Assembly (NCBI GenBank): GCA_030867875.1
Contig: JAOWCC010000237.1
Coordinates: forward strand, 7,561,713 to 7,625,712
Direction of reading: 5' to 3'
Source of the DNA: Actinernus sp. WN-2022
Lineage: Eukaryota; Cnidaria; Anthozoa; Actiniaria; Actinernidae
Length of the DNA stretch: 64,000 nt
The notes below the pieces were generated by a model, which saw nothing but the letters and a program-made list of their open reading frames with translations, was not told the origin of the DNA and ran no database searches. A program made the position numbers and the translations under genes. This document shows, piece by piece, positions 12,574-22,999 of the stretch. The stretch's first letter is position 1; the number at the start of each line of letters is the position of its first letter.

Positions 12574-13400
12574 ATATTGTTCATTCGTTTGCCGTTATTG
12601 TTGAAAACAATGACTTTTGTTTTGTCTTTGTTTGACGGTTAGTTTGTTGGAGCTACAATAGACTTCGAGACAATCTAGGAGTCTTTGTAGGTCATTCGCA
12701 TTCTTGGTTATTAAAACTAAATCATCTGCGTAAAGTATATTGCTCAGATTGACATTAGATATAAATATCGGGTCTTCCATGCCCGCACGGTCTAACGTTT
12801 GTGGTAAGTCACTTAAATATAAGTTAAATAGGGTAGAACTGAGCATGCAGCCTTGTTTAACTCCAGCATAGCATCTGAAGGTTTCCGTAATAACGTCATC
12901 TTTTTTGACCGCCGAGTAATCATTAGAGTACATCGAGTGTAATATTGAGAAAAAAATGCCATTGATACCTGCCTGTTTTAGTTTTTCAAATAATTTTTCT
13001 CTTGGTATGCTGTCGAATGCTTTTTTTAAAATCGACGAAGCAGGTAAACAACATGTTGTTTTTCTTTTTTGGTTTACTTTTTACGAATTTGTCGATGAGT
13101 CCTTTCAGGACGAAGATGCTATCAACTGTGGAGTGTTTTTTTCTAAATCCGAACTGCTCTTTTTTTAGAATTCCTTTTTCTGATAGGTATCCAAATAACC
13201 TCTGATTCAGAATAGATGTAAATAACTTACCGAGTGCGGATAAAAGGGTTATGCCTCTGTAATTCTCTATATTTGTCCGGTCGCCTTTTTTGTGAATAGG
13301 GATTATGAGGCCTATGCTCCATTCCTGTGGATAAATCCCTGATTTGAGAATCGTGTTAAATAGTGAAGTCAGGGGTTTTGTAAGTTCTGTTTTACCCGAT
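12574..13400 (-). pseudogene. LINE-A ORF2, reverse transcriptase palm region
   Basis: Minus-strand frames at 12595-12933 and 12986-13400 carry the fingers and palm of a LINE reverse transcriptase: IPIHKKGD, NYRGITLL, EQFGFRKKHST, then GVKQGC and ILYADDLVL. A frameshift near 12940-12990 separates the FVDFKK block from the GVKQGC block. The 5' side is cut by the LINE-B insertion at 13401. Confidence 0.8.
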
Positions 13401-16400
13401 ATAATAATAATAATAATAATAATAAGTTTATTTATATAGCGCCATATCAACTAATTTTTCATGGCGCTTTACATTGAATATTATATAAAGAATTGAATAA
13501 TTAAAACTAAAATGAAATAACCTATTTACAATATTTTTAAAAATAATCAACCTAAAAATTTTCCCTATGGACAATGACGTAAGAAATTAAAATCAAATCA
13601 AATTAAAATATTGTACATCAATTATAGGCTAGTTTAAAAAGATGTGTCTTTAGTGACTTTTTAAAAATATCTACATTTGGTGAGAGGCGGATTGATAACG
13701 GTAATGTATTCCAGACTTTTGGACCCACTACAGAAAAAGCTCTGTCACCATATGAGACTGTGCGTGACTTAGGAATGACTAATAATTTCTGTTCAGTAGA
13801 GCGCAGCGTGCGAACATTAGGGCGATATTTGAGTAGTTCTGTAATATATTGTGGCGATAGGCCATTAAGGGCCTTATAAACTAATAGTAAAACCTTAAAA
13901 ATTATGCGCTGTGAGACTGGCAGCCAGTGCAATCTAATTAGAACTGGGGTTATGTGATCATATTTACGTGTAAGTGTAACGATGCGAGCAGCTGTATTTA
14001 ATACTGACTGCATTCTATCTAATTGATGCTTAGTGAGTCCATGAAGAAGTGAATTACAATAATCTAGTTTTGCAGTAACGAACGCATGTATAAGAGTTTC
14101 AGTTGATTTTCCATCAAGGTATTTCCTAATTTTCCCTATATTCCTAAGGTGATAGTGTCCAGATTTACATATGCTACTGACATGATCTCCGTGGGACATG
14201 GACTCATCAAGTATAACGCCCAGGTTACGAACAGTAGACCGGTGTCTGATCGTATCATCACCCACTTCAACAGATGTAATACTTGGTCGTGGTTTAAACC
14301 GGGAGCTCAAAACAATAAGCTCAGTCTTGTCATCATTCAATCGTAGCCGGTTGTTAACCATCCAGTCATCAATGTCCCTTACACATCTTTCCACCTTTAA
14401 CCTTGCCGCGCATGCATCTATTTCTGAATCTGCATCAAATGTAATGTACAATTGAGTGTCGTCTGCATAGAGATGGTAGAGTAGATTGTGAGACCTCAAG
14501 ATATCCCCCACAGGCGCAGTATAGAGTAAATAGAGCAGTGGGCCCAATACCGACCCCTGAGGCACACCACAAGACAAACTACGTTCACTTGACTTACTTC
14601 CATCAACATTTACATAGAATGAACGGGAACTAAGGTATGATTCAAACCAGGCAAGCGCACAACCCGTAATGCCAAATCGACTCGACAGCCTTGATATGAG
14701 AATTGAATGGTCCACCGTATCAAAAGCCGCTGAGAGGTCCAACAACAGCAGGAGGACAGATTTCTTGTTGTCAATGGCTAACATTATATCGTTCTGGACC
14801 CTAACTAAGGCAGTCTCAGTTGAGTGGTAGAGCTTGTATGCAGACTGAAGCCATTCATCAAGATGGTTAGATGACACGTGATGAATCAGCTGCACAGCAG
14901 CTGCCTTCTCGACTACCTTTGAAACCATCTTTAGATTAGATATCGGCCTGAAGTTTTGATACAGCTTGAAGTCAGCATCAGGCTTCTTAAGAGTTGGCAA
15001 TAGTTCTGCTATCTTCATTGAATCCGGCATACACCCAGATATAAACGACAAGTTGACAATGTTTGTTATAGTAGGGAGAAGTAGGTCAATGCAGTGTTCC
15101 ATTACAGAAGCAGGAAGGGGATCCAAATTACACGATTTCTTTGCCATCTTCACTACGAACACGCGTATAGAAGCCTGATCAACATTAGAAAGTTGGGAAA
15201 GATTACATCTATAATCATCAGTAGCTAACGTGTTCATAATAGGAGACACCCTAGAGGCTTGCTTCAGATCTAACTCACGGTGTAACTTCTCAATCTTCTG
15301 AGTAAAGAAATCAGCAAAGCAATCAGCCAACGTGGCTCCATCCGAATCAGTATGAGGATAGCGCTTGACATCTACTTTTTGGAGAAGCTTATTCACAGTT
15401 CGAAATAAAACCTTTTGATCACCCGAGTTGTTTGTAATGATATCCTTATAGTAGGACGTTTTGAGCTGAGTTATGAGGTTGTTGACAACAGAGCATTGGT
15501 ACACATACCTCTCCCGATCACAGTCAAACCCAGATGTTCGCCATTTTCTCTCGAGTTTTCTCCTTTCGTTCTTCTCAGTCCCAACCTGCTCATTGTACCA
15601 CGGGGCAGATGGACGAACAGTCACACAACGTCGTACGATTGGCGCATATTTATCCAGAAGAGAACAAAGCGTACTGTCATACTGATCAGCCAAAGTGCTA
15701 AGATCACTAGATTGATGACACAGAAGATCAGACTCACGCATATCCTCAGACAAGGACTCAATACTGATGGAACTAAGTTTGCGGGAATAGACTGTCTTTC
15801 TAGTAAAGCATGGTTTCTCAATATTCAAGTGACAGTGGACAGCAAAGTGATCAGCAATGGACGGATTCCTCACATATAAACGTTTTAGTAGGGTGTCCTC
15901 AGACTTGGTAATTAGCAGGTCAAGCGTATGACCCTTCTTATGAGTGGGCCCAGTCACGTGTTGTTTGAGTCCGAACCCATCCAGGATATTTGCAAAACGC
16001 TTAGCATGAGTATCAGACAGATCATCCATGTGGAAGTTAAAGTCACCAGAAATAATCAGGCGACCCGGGCATTCAGCAAGAGTACGCTCTAGCAGTCCTG
16101 AGAATTCATCATAGAAGAGGGCATAGGCACTCTCATCCGGAGGACGGTAGACACACATAAATCGGATACTTTCAATGTGGGTTTTCAGGCGCACATTCAT
16201 TATCTCAAATGAATCATATTTTGCACAGATAATGTTGTTTACATTCAGCGTTTCCTTGAAAAGAAAGCCAATTCCACCACCAAATGTAACGCTGTCTTCT
16301 CTTGGTACATGTAAAAAGCGATAACCACTGGGGCACAGGGTACCCATCTCTACTGCATCCAAATTACCCACTCTCAGCCACGTTTCAGTTATTATTAGTA

Positions 16401-17204
16401 TATCCAAATCGTGATCAACAGCAAAATCCTTCACCACCAGCGCCTTATTTCTCACTGATCGAGCGTTTAGTAAACTTAGATTAAATGTAGCACTAGGCGA
16501 CACAGGTGTATTTGGGATTCGTTGGATAACTATGTTGTTAGTTGGATCACGAGACCATGAAGATGGCTTTCGTACTTTCCGTATATTTGGCTGTACAGTA
16601 GGTCCTGGATTAACAGCAATATCACCACCCTGCAACAGTAATTCACGAGACGCACTAGAGTTTGTATAGTAACGACAAGGACACTTTGACCACTTGGGTT
16701 TCCTGTGTATAAAGTTCAGCTTTGGTTCCCTATGAAAATACCTCGGACTGAAGTAAAAACTCCCAAAAACAGCCTCATAGCATTTCGTAAGGCTGTCACT
16801 TGAGTGCTTTGCTACTAGAATCTTCCCATTACTCAATGAGAGAGATTTCAAATCTAGTTTTTCAGCGTCCAGTGAATAATTCGCATCATTGGCCATGCAG
16901 TGAAATCCATTGTTATTTGATGTTGAAGCACAGAAGTTCCTTTGTCTAGGTATGCAAATTCGAGTCAGCGTCTTAGTTCTTTCAAACTGAGAAAGGAAAC
17001 CATTTTCCTCACTATTCCAAGTTGTTACTGTCCAAGTTCCTTCCAAATCACTACCATGTGCCGCCTTAGAGTTGCCTTCAAATAGGTGTATATTTCTTCC
17101 GGCCGAAGGTACATGGCAAAGAAGTAAAATGCCGAAAACTACAGACATCCACATCACGCTCCACTCCACGCTCCACTCCAGCGCCCGCATCAGTTGAACT
17201 TCAT
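13401..17204 (-). mobile_element. LINE-B, apparently full-coding CR1/L2-like LINE inserted in LINE-A
   Basis: An (AAT)n run at 13401-13425 is the 3' tail of this minus-strand element. Its single long frame encodes endonuclease and reverse transcriptase without interruption. The right boundary is where LINE-A coding sequence (block KKAMGIDNISNE) stops, at about 17204. I did not find a clear target-site duplication. Confidence 0.85.
13618..17190 (-). CDS. LINE-B protein: AP endonuclease and reverse transcriptase
   Basis: An uninterrupted protein of 1190 residues that would nick target DNA and reverse-transcribe the element RNA. Residue numbers here count from the Met at 17190: hydrophobic N-terminal segment (SVVFGILLLCHVPSAG), the GDIAVNPGPT motif common in CR1/L2 proteins near 190, endonuclease from about 235 (ARSVRNK, ITETWL, ISGDFNFH, SIADHFAVH), reverse transcriptase with FRPISNL, AAFDTVDH, GVPQGSVLGP and YADD at about 908-911, and a C-terminal LINE tail. 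The open frame continues upstream to 17244, but those 18 codons belong to LINE-A, so I place the start at 17190. The intact frame suggests a recent insertion. Confidence 0.85.
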   Translation of the reverse strand: MRALEWSVEWSVMWMSVVFGILLLCHVPSAGRNIHLFEGNSKAAHGSDLEGTWTVTTWNSEENGFLSQFERTKTLTRICIPRQRNFCASTSNNNGFHCMANDANYSLDAEKLDLKSLSLSNGKILVAKHSSDSLTKCYEAVFGSFYFSPRYFHREPKLNFIHRKPKWSKCPCRYYTNSSASRELLLQGGDIAVNPGPTVQPNIRKVRKPSSWSRDPTNNIVIQRIPNTPVSPSATFNLSLLNARSVRNKALVVKDFAVDHDLDILIITETWLRVGNLDAVEMGTLCPSGYRFLHVPREDSVTFGGGIGFLFKETLNVNNIICAKYDSFEIMNVRLKTHIESIRFMCVYRPPDESAYALFYDEFSGLLERTLAECPGRLIISGDFNFHMDDLSDTHAKRFANILDGFGLKQHVTGPTHKKGHTLDLLITKSEDTLLKRLYVRNPSIADHFAVHCHLNIEKPCFTRKTVYSRKLSSISIESLSEDMRESDLLCHQSSDLSTLADQYDSTLCSLLDKYAPIVRRCVTVRPSAPWYNEQVGTEKNERRKLERKWRTSGFDCDRERYVYQCSVVNNLITQLKTSYYKDIITNNSGDQKVLFRTVNKLLQKVDVKRYPHTDSDGATLADCFADFFTQKIEKLHRELDLKQASRVSPIMNTLATDDYRCNLSQLSNVDQASIRVFVVKMAKKSCNLDPLPASVMEHCIDLLLPTITNIVNLSFISGCMPDSMKIAELLPTLKKPDADFKLYQNFRPISNLKMVSKVVEKAAAVQLIHHVSSNHLDEWLQSAYKLYHSTETALVRVQNDIMLAIDNKKSVLLLLLDLSAAFDTVDHSILISRLSSRFGITGCALAWFESYLSSRSFYVNVDGSKSSERSLSCGVPQGSVLGPLLYLLYTAPVGDILRSHNLLYHLYADDTQLYITFDADSEIDACAARLKVERCVRDIDDWMVNNRLRLNDDKTELIVLSSRFKPRPSITSVEVGDDTIRHRSTVRNLGVILDESMSHGDHVSSICKSGHYHLRNIGKIRKYLDGKSTETLIHAFVTAKLDYCNSLLHGLTKHQLDRMQSVLNTAARIVTLTRKYDHITPVLIRLHWLPVSQRIIFKVLLLVYKALNGLSPQYITELLKYRPNVRTLRSTEQKLLVIPKSRTVSYGDRAFSVVGPKVWNTLPLSIRLSPNVDIFKKSLKTHLFKLAYN

Positions 17205-18790
17205 TTGATATGTTATCGATACCCATTGCCTTCTTACATTTCAACTTTTCGATGGCCTCCTCTACCTCCTTTATCGTTATTTCATAGTCCCGCCAATACT
17301 CCTATTTGTTCCGTATGGTTATTTGGGGTGCTGGTCGTGTTCGTTGTGTTGTCTTTGTGTTGAGCATTTAAATCTTTGAAATGTTCATAAGATTCTTGTA
17401 TTTTTACAGGGCATGATTGATTGGTCCGTTTTTTATATTGAAAAGGCCTTTAAGTTCTTTCCACAATTTCTTCGGATTTTTATGGTCTAGTTTCTTTAAT
17501 CTAGCTTCTATTGATTGTGTCTTTTTCTTTTTGCATAGTTTTCTGAATCGCTTTTTCTCAACGTGTAAATGTTTTCTTAGCTCGTCATTGTTTGGGTCCT
17601 GACAGACATTTCTTCCGATCGACTTAAGGTTTTCTTTTTCGGCTCTACAGTCCTGGTCAAACCAGCTAGATTGTTGATTTCCCTCTTTTGTTTTAACGTT
17701 CCTATCTCTGTATTTCATACCTTCCTTTTCACAAACTTCCAAAAGAACCCCGGTAAAGTTTCTTGTTAATTGGCTTAAATCATTTATGTCATTTATTTCA
17801 GAATTACTCAGAATTTCCTCGAGTTTATCTTTGTATTCCTCAGATGCGAGGATCTCGGGAATTCTATTTTTCGCTTCTTCGTTTATCAATAATATTTTGT
17901 GTTTATGAAGTTTGCAAGAGTTGAATTTGTTTGTGTGTGTGAAATCGTTCATTTTAATACCAAACGAAATTTGACAGTGATCAGAAATGTCAGGTTGTAG
18001 TGGATTAACTGCTAAAAAATGTACCTTGGGGATCATGCTTGTGTCTGCAATTATATAATCTACTAAGCTACTTCCGTTATACTGAAAGCATGTTTTTTTA
18101 CCTGCAGAGTCACCTATTATTCTACCATTTAATATTCTGAGATTGTTTCCTGTGCAAACATCGATGAGCGATTTTCCTCGTAAATCAGTATTATTTCCAT
18201 CTTGAGAATATCTCTTAATAGGGTCATCAACAACATAATCTTCAGGAACATCAATGAATTTCTCGTCATCAAACAATACATACTCTTGTAAACTACCTGT
18301 TCTGGCGTTGAAATCGCCTTGAAGTATTATATCCCCTTTGATAGAGAAGCTCGATATTTCATCTTCGAGATCTGTCATATAATCTTCGTTTTGGTTTCTC
18401 TCGTAATTGGTAGGACAAAGATATACGGTTCCAAGATAAATATCTCTTGTTATATGGAAAAAGTCCTTGTTAAGCTTGCACCAAATAATGTTCTTATTTT
18501 GAGTTGGGATGTATGACACACCTTCTTTAATTCTATTATTAATGTAAAGAGCGATCCCACCATAGTTTCTGTTACCGGATTTCTCCCGAAATTTTACGTA
18601 ATGCCTGAATGTCTCTATATCGAGATTTGAATCTTCGTTCGCATGAGTTTCAACAATTCCAAATAAGTCATGTCTTTTTATGACTTTGTTTACATCGCTT
18701 AGCTCCAGTTTATTTCCTAATTCTTTATGCTTGTATCCGTGTATTCCAAAACCCGAGTTGGAGAGAACCAGGCATTGATATCAATTAACT
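17205..18790 (-). pseudogene. LINE-A ORF2, endonuclease domain
   Basis: Minus-strand frame with AP-endonuclease blocks: GIVETHANED (catalytic Glu), YGGIALYINNRI, DIYLGTVYLCP, LQGDFNARTG, SLVDYIIAD and SDHCQISF. The long frame is 17404-18519, and the same frame continues without a stop to about 18790. It is followed by a Lys-rich linker that normally leads to the reverse transcriptase, present up to KKAMGIDNISNE at about 17205. A frame change lies between 17290 and 17404. Confidence 0.8.
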
Positions 18791-18914
18791 ATGGTCAGTT
18801 GATCAGAAGTTACTGCTGTGTCAATAAGGATTGACTAACCTAATCATTTACGGTTTAACCAGTCGGATAGTACACGTAGTGCTTCCCCGACTGAGTAATC
18901 TGGCTGGTTATAAC
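18791..18914 (-). other. LINE-A inter-ORF spacer
   Basis: Short AT-rich segment with stops in all minus-strand frames between the SGNH-containing ORF1 and the endonuclease of ORF2. Confidence 0.5.
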
Positions 18915-19800
18915 TTATATTATTATAGTAGTGATCATTGTGATCTCTGTAATCTGTTCTAACCTGTTGTGTGAAATTTCTTGAACGGGGTTCTTGTCCG
19001 TTAAAGTAATAATCGTGTAATAATCTCTGTTATCTATTCTGATATGTTTAGCGGGATTCTCTGATCGGTATCCCTGTCCACGTCTTCTAAGTCTTGGTTG
19101 TTCGGGCGCGTTTGTATTAAGTTGGCGCCTCAGGCCAAGATGGTCTTTTAGGTTCGACACCAGCTTCTTTGTTCCGATACGGTTGTTTAGATGGACGTTG
19201 TCGAAAAATACGTCATAGTCTATTGTCCCACTTCGGGTATCAGTGACCGTCCGATTGTCCACGAAAGACGCATTACTGAAATGTTGGCACGTGAGTTTTG
19301 ACTGATAATTAACCTCATCTATAATGTTATTCTTTCTCGTGTCGTATTTATGGTATGTAAGACCCGACACTACTATTGTAGCAAGAGGCCATTTTTGTTG
19401 TGCTAACGCAATAATTGTTGCAATGTTTTCGCATATTTCTGCAGTTGTAGTGGAGTCCACGTCATTTGTTCCGGTGTGAATCACAACATGCTCGTAATGA
19501 ACTGAATCTTCGTCAGGTATGCTGTTAATGTGCAGTAACATTTCTTTGGTGCCTCCTGGTATATATTGTTTGTTGACATATTTTTGCGGGGCAAATTTCC
19601 GTGGTATAATTCCACGATAGATGGAATCAGAGAACATTAGAATCGCTCCGTCTCTAGTAGTTTTACGTCCTTCTTGTGTCCCAGTGAAAGTAGGCTGATT
19701 CCCATCCTCGATCTCTTCTCTGTGTAATGGTTCTCTTTCATCTTGTCGTTGCTGGGGATTGTTAGCTTCACTTGGGTGTTCGACCTGTTGTTGATTTGTT
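18915..19800 (-). pseudogene. LINE-A ORF1, C-terminal SGNH/GDSL esterase-like domain
   Basis: Minus-strand frame with an SGNH-hydrolase layout: FSDSIYRG (block I, nucleophile Ser), GGTKE (block II Gly), HTGTNDVD (block III, Asn), and DNVHLNNRIG (block V, Asp-x-x-His). Esterase domains of this kind are known in ORF1 proteins of CR1/L2-type LINEs. The frame is open upstream to the MITE at 19801 and continues the ORF1 part beyond it. The first Met of this piece (19637) is internal, not a true start. Confidence 0.8.
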
Positions 19801-20083
19801 CATAGTTAATAGAGTGGAATGGTTATGAAACCCAGCGACCTTCTTTGTTATATGTCTTTGTTAGCTTTTTTCAACCACTACCCTTCACAAAACACAATAG
19901 AAATTCCGATGTGTTAATCAATCAGCCAATAGAAACGTGTGAGTTCAGTTGTTCAGGGGACGCTAATGAACTATGACCCTGCACAATCTTTTGTCTTGCC
20001 CCCTTCCAACATAAATCGCAGCGCCTTTGTTAGCCCCTTTGAAGTTTGCCGGGTTTCATAACCATTCCACTCTATTAACTATG
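19801..20083. mobile_element. 283-bp MITE (hAT-like) inserted in LINE-A ORF1
   Basis: Terminal inverted repeats of about 33 bp: CATAGTTAATAGAGTGGAAT... / ...ATTCCACTCTATTAACTATG. Target duplication ATTTGTT at 19794-19800 and 20084-20090 (GATTTGTT, 8 bp, if one G is shared with the right end), consistent with hAT-type insertion. No coding capacity. Confidence 0.85.
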
Positions 20084-20872
20084 ATTTGTTCTACTAAGTT
20101 CAATAAAAGATTCTCTTGTCGTACGATTATTGGATGGAGTCGATTGGACAATATGCTGCGTAGTTGTGGTTGTAGGGTTTAAACGATTCGGATCAGTTTG
20201 GGTTTCAGATGACACCGATATAGATCTTTGGGCTTTTTCAACTTGTGACTTAAGCTTCTTTATCTCATTTTTGAGCCTCGTATTTGTGCAGTGCAGATCC
20301 TTTAACTCCTTAAGTAATGTATTATGTAAATCTTGTTTCAAAATATCGACCTCATTGTAGAAGTAGATCTTCAGTTCCTTGAATATGTTTCGCGTCTGAC
20401 ATTCGTGATCTTTGAGTTCAGTAAATTGTTCATTTATTTCTATAGCAAGTGATGTTAGTGTTCTCTCAACTTTTTCGTTGAGTTCCTCCTGCATTGATTT
20501 AAATGTACTGAATTCTTCATACCTTTCATCATGGCCGCCATGTTCTGCGTTGGTTGCATTTGCCGATGCAGAGTGGACGGTGGGGTTTATTTCCGTGGTT
20601 TTCGAGGTGCTGACTTCCTCTATTTCATCGCTTGTTCTTTTATCACGCATTTTTTGAATGATTTGAAGTTTTTCTTCAAGTACCTTTGCTGCTTCCTCTT
20701 GATTATTATATTTTTTACATCGGCCTCCGGGTTTGCCGTGATATTGCTTGACGCATTCATCGTAATTATCTGTTATACCGGCCTCATCTTGCGTTTGCCA
20801 TACATAGAACTTCTTCTTATCAGACATCTCTATTTGAGTTGAGTTAACCCTTATTGACGTTGTACATTTCAT
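20084..20872 (-). pseudogene. LINE-A ORF1, N-terminal viroplasmin/RNase H1 HBD-like and coiled-coil region
   Basis: The start is probably the Met at 20827 (MSDKKKFYVWQ), 15 codons inside the longest frame. The first 60 residues (KKFYVWQ, YDECVKQYHGKPGGRCKKY, EEAAKVLEEKL) have the pattern of the viroplasmin/RNase H1 hybrid-binding domain (Caulimo_VI-like), which binds RNA-DNA hybrids. A long coiled coil with heptads follows (LNEKVERTLTSLAIEINEQF, LHCTNTRLKNEIKKLKSQVE). The frame then ends at a stop supplied by the MITE; the original continued into the SGNH domain. Likely role: RNA-binding chaperone of the retrotransposon particle. Confidence 0.7.
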
Positions 20873-21041
20873 TACTCGAAAGCTAAGGTCGCCAAGATGT
20901 ACTAAGCTTAGAAACCACAGACCCCCACCCCCCTCCCCAGGCTATGCATATCACCAAATTACCATTTTAACAACAACAATCTACAAACTAATGTCATCAT
21001 CTCATAATGAGGCTCCTGGGAATGTTCATTGTTTATGGTTT

Positions 21042-21059
21042 GGGGGGGGGGGGGGGGGG
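21042..21059 (+). repeat. Homopolymer run of 18 G
   Basis: Uninterrupted G tract; potential G-quadruplex and a common site of assembly or sequencing length error. Confidence 0.95.
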
Positions 21060-21114
21060 TGAAAAGCAACAACCGTGAAAATGCCTCTACTTGCGATAAT
21101 TTTTCACATCAATT

Positions 21115-21430
21115 GACCTATATCATTATGACGTCAAATCAAAACAATCTATTGTTTAAACGCTAAGGATCACGGTCGTGGGAGGGGGACAAAACAGCAA
21201 CAACACAAAGGAAATCGCTATCAAATGCATTTTGTAGAACGTAGAATAGCGGTAACAGCCACCAAATACGGTAAATATTGTGGGATAAACATTGATACAG
21301 CTGATATCTGGAAACCAGACAACTCGAAGTTAAATTTTCATCAGCAGAGCAGATTTAGTTCAAAATTCTATTGTTCAAGTCGATTCTGTCCCCCTCATAA
21401 ACAAGCCGTGACGTCATAATGATATAGGGT
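21115..21430. mobile_element. Palindromic MITE
   Basis: Inverted ends CCTATATCATTATGACGTCA on the left and TGACGTCATAATGATATAGG on the right, with a second matching pair GGGAGGGGGACA / TGTCCCCCTC further in. The left arm carries an extra 30-bp stretch. No coding sequence. Confidence 0.65.
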
Positions 21431-21612
21431 AATTCATTTGATTTCAAGTTGAGGCAAAAAGGCGATCCAGAATGAGATAGAACCATTTACTTTATAATTT
21501 ATTAATGCCAATTAAGACAATAGAATTTAATAGAAGCATTTATAATGGTTATCATATATTTTATTCGCGTTTCAGCAATTACTTACACATGTGATATCTA
21601 AGCTTAGTACAG

Positions 21613-22198
21613 CTTGTGTTCAGTCCTGGATTTACGGTCTTATTTATAATTTAAATAATTTGTGGTAAGTGAATTAAACTCCAAATACGTTCAGTTAACA
21701 GACATTATCGAGTCCGATTTCTTTGATTGAAAGACATACCTAATCAACTGGATTCCAAAATTCATTCGTTTAGTTGAAATAGCATCAGCAGCACAAGAAA
21801 CCTTTCAATTCTGGTGAATTTAGTAAACAAGACAATTTGCTGGATTGCGGTTGGATATTCATGCAAGCCGAATTCGCAAACATGAATGTTGAATAGGCAA
21901 ATCACGCATATTACATTATTACTACACCTCGGAACAATGGGATAAGCATATCGAATGAACAAACACGGCAAGAATACAGAAAGTTCAAAGTCGAATAGTA
22001 AAAACCAACATTCGAATGCGCAAAGTCGAATGTCGAATGCACAAAAACGGCAAGAATACAGAAAGTTCGAAGTCGAATAGTGAAAACCAACATTCGAATG
22101 CGCAAAGTCGAATGTCGAATGCACAAACACGGCAAGAATACACAAAGTTGAATGAAGAATGCAAACTTCGATCTTTGGCGGCGATGTGACACCATACA
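21613..22198 (-). repeat. Foldback element, right arm with internal tandem repeats
   Basis: Reverse complement of the left arm (9954-10672), sharing the roughly 80-bp internal repeats. Frames on the minus strand mirror those of the left arm and are not genes. Confidence 0.75.
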
Positions 22199-22774
22199 CG
22201 GTAGACTGTTTGTTTATGTCATTCTAAAAAAAATCATCGCGCTGAAACAAAACCGGCAAATCTTAGCTTCCTGCATTGAATTCTCTTTAATTTTTTGGCC
22301 GATTGAAGATAACAAAACTTTATTGCTTCATTCTTTAGTTGTGGACTTTCAGGCTTCGATGATTCTTGGAACTTGAGTATAACCCTCCAGACATTGACAC
22401 CCGCTTCCAAATTTACTCACAAACTAAATTATTACAAACTATAAATTGTGTTGTGTTTTTTCTTCTTCTTCTTTTTTGAATACGGCACCAAGAAAGATCT
22501 ATTTATTGCAGTATAAACGTAGGAAATCTTTACGAGCGAAAAGTAGCGCAGAAAATCACAGGATAGCGAGAATGAAATAACATGCCCAGTGAATGACAGC
22601 AGCTGTCAATCATTTTTCGCGCCTTTTTTAGCGGGAAATCAGAAAGTCGCATTTTCAAGGCTTTAAATAATTTTTTTTTTTTTTGGGGGGATGCTAGATT
22701 AGGGCTTTTAGATTTAGAATTTGCGGGGAAAAAGCATTTTCGAAACTTTTCCATTTTGAACCTTTATCGAGACC
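22199..22774. other. Intergenic, no supported gene
   Basis: AT-rich sequence ending in CTTTATCGAGACCTTAAAG, which recurs inverted at 9121-9145 just outside the TTAA element. Nothing coding recognised. Confidence 0.4.
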
Positions 22775-22990
22775 TTAAAGTGTTTATGAAACCAAATTTT
22801 GCATCTTTATTTTATTGCAGAATAATAAAGTTCATTCTTTTCTAATTATCAAGAGTATATTTATTTTTCAGTTCCGTCTTCGGAAAGGTCTCTTTTTCGC
22901 CATTCAAATTGACTGCTTTATGCTAAAAACCGTCCGGTTTGCCGCGCGGCCAAATGAGCTGCGTGCATGACGTCACTGTGAGGACTCGTT
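22775..22990 (+). repeat. Dispersed repeat, inverted copy at about 58260-58510
   Basis: Shares AGTGTTTATGAAACCAAATT, CGGAAAGGTCTCTTTTTCGC and CAAATTGACT-like blocks in order with the reverse complement of 58260-58510. Together with 7295-7450 this outlines one repeat family with copies at three places in the window. Confidence 0.75.
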
Positions 22991-22999
22991 GTTACAAAC

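Larger units (their letters stand above)
10673..20872 (-). mobile_element. LINE-A, non-LTR retrotransposon interrupted by four later insertions
   Basis: Reading the minus strand: ORF1 (20872-18915) with a viroplasmin-like domain, coiled coil and SGNH esterase; ORF2 endonuclease (18790-17205) and reverse transcriptase (17204 side, then 13400-12574, 12468-11510); C-terminus (10924-10797); and a 3' tail of TATGTTATGT repeats at 10675-10696. It is interrupted by MITEs at 19801-20083, 12469-12573 and 10925-11509 and by LINE-B at 13401-17204. Joining across each insertion restores the order of protein blocks, so all four came after LINE-A. Confidence 0.8.
20873..21612. other. LINE-A 5' region and foldback loop, no gene
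   Basis: Holds the G-run and hairpin MITE listed separately. The exact LINE-A 5' end and the edge of the foldback loop cannot be placed. A 64-codon frame at 21225-21419 lies inside the hairpin MITE and is not called. Confidence 0.4.
9954..22198. mobile_element. Foldback-type element with long inverted arms, interrupted by a LINE nest
   Basis: The segments 9954-10672 and 21613-22198 are reverse complements of one another, outside ends near GGTGTCCCATCGCCGCCAAA / TTTGGCGGCGATGTGACACC and inside ends near GGACTGAACACA / TGTGTTCAGTCC. Long arms built of internal tandem repeats are characteristic of foldback elements. The loop between them is now mostly LINE-A and the elements inserted into it. 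Confidence 0.75.

Noticed and set aside
21042..21059. G18 run as a functional G-quadruplex element
   Set aside because: A homopolymer of this length is more simply a slippage tract or sequencing uncertainty; nothing nearby supports a role.
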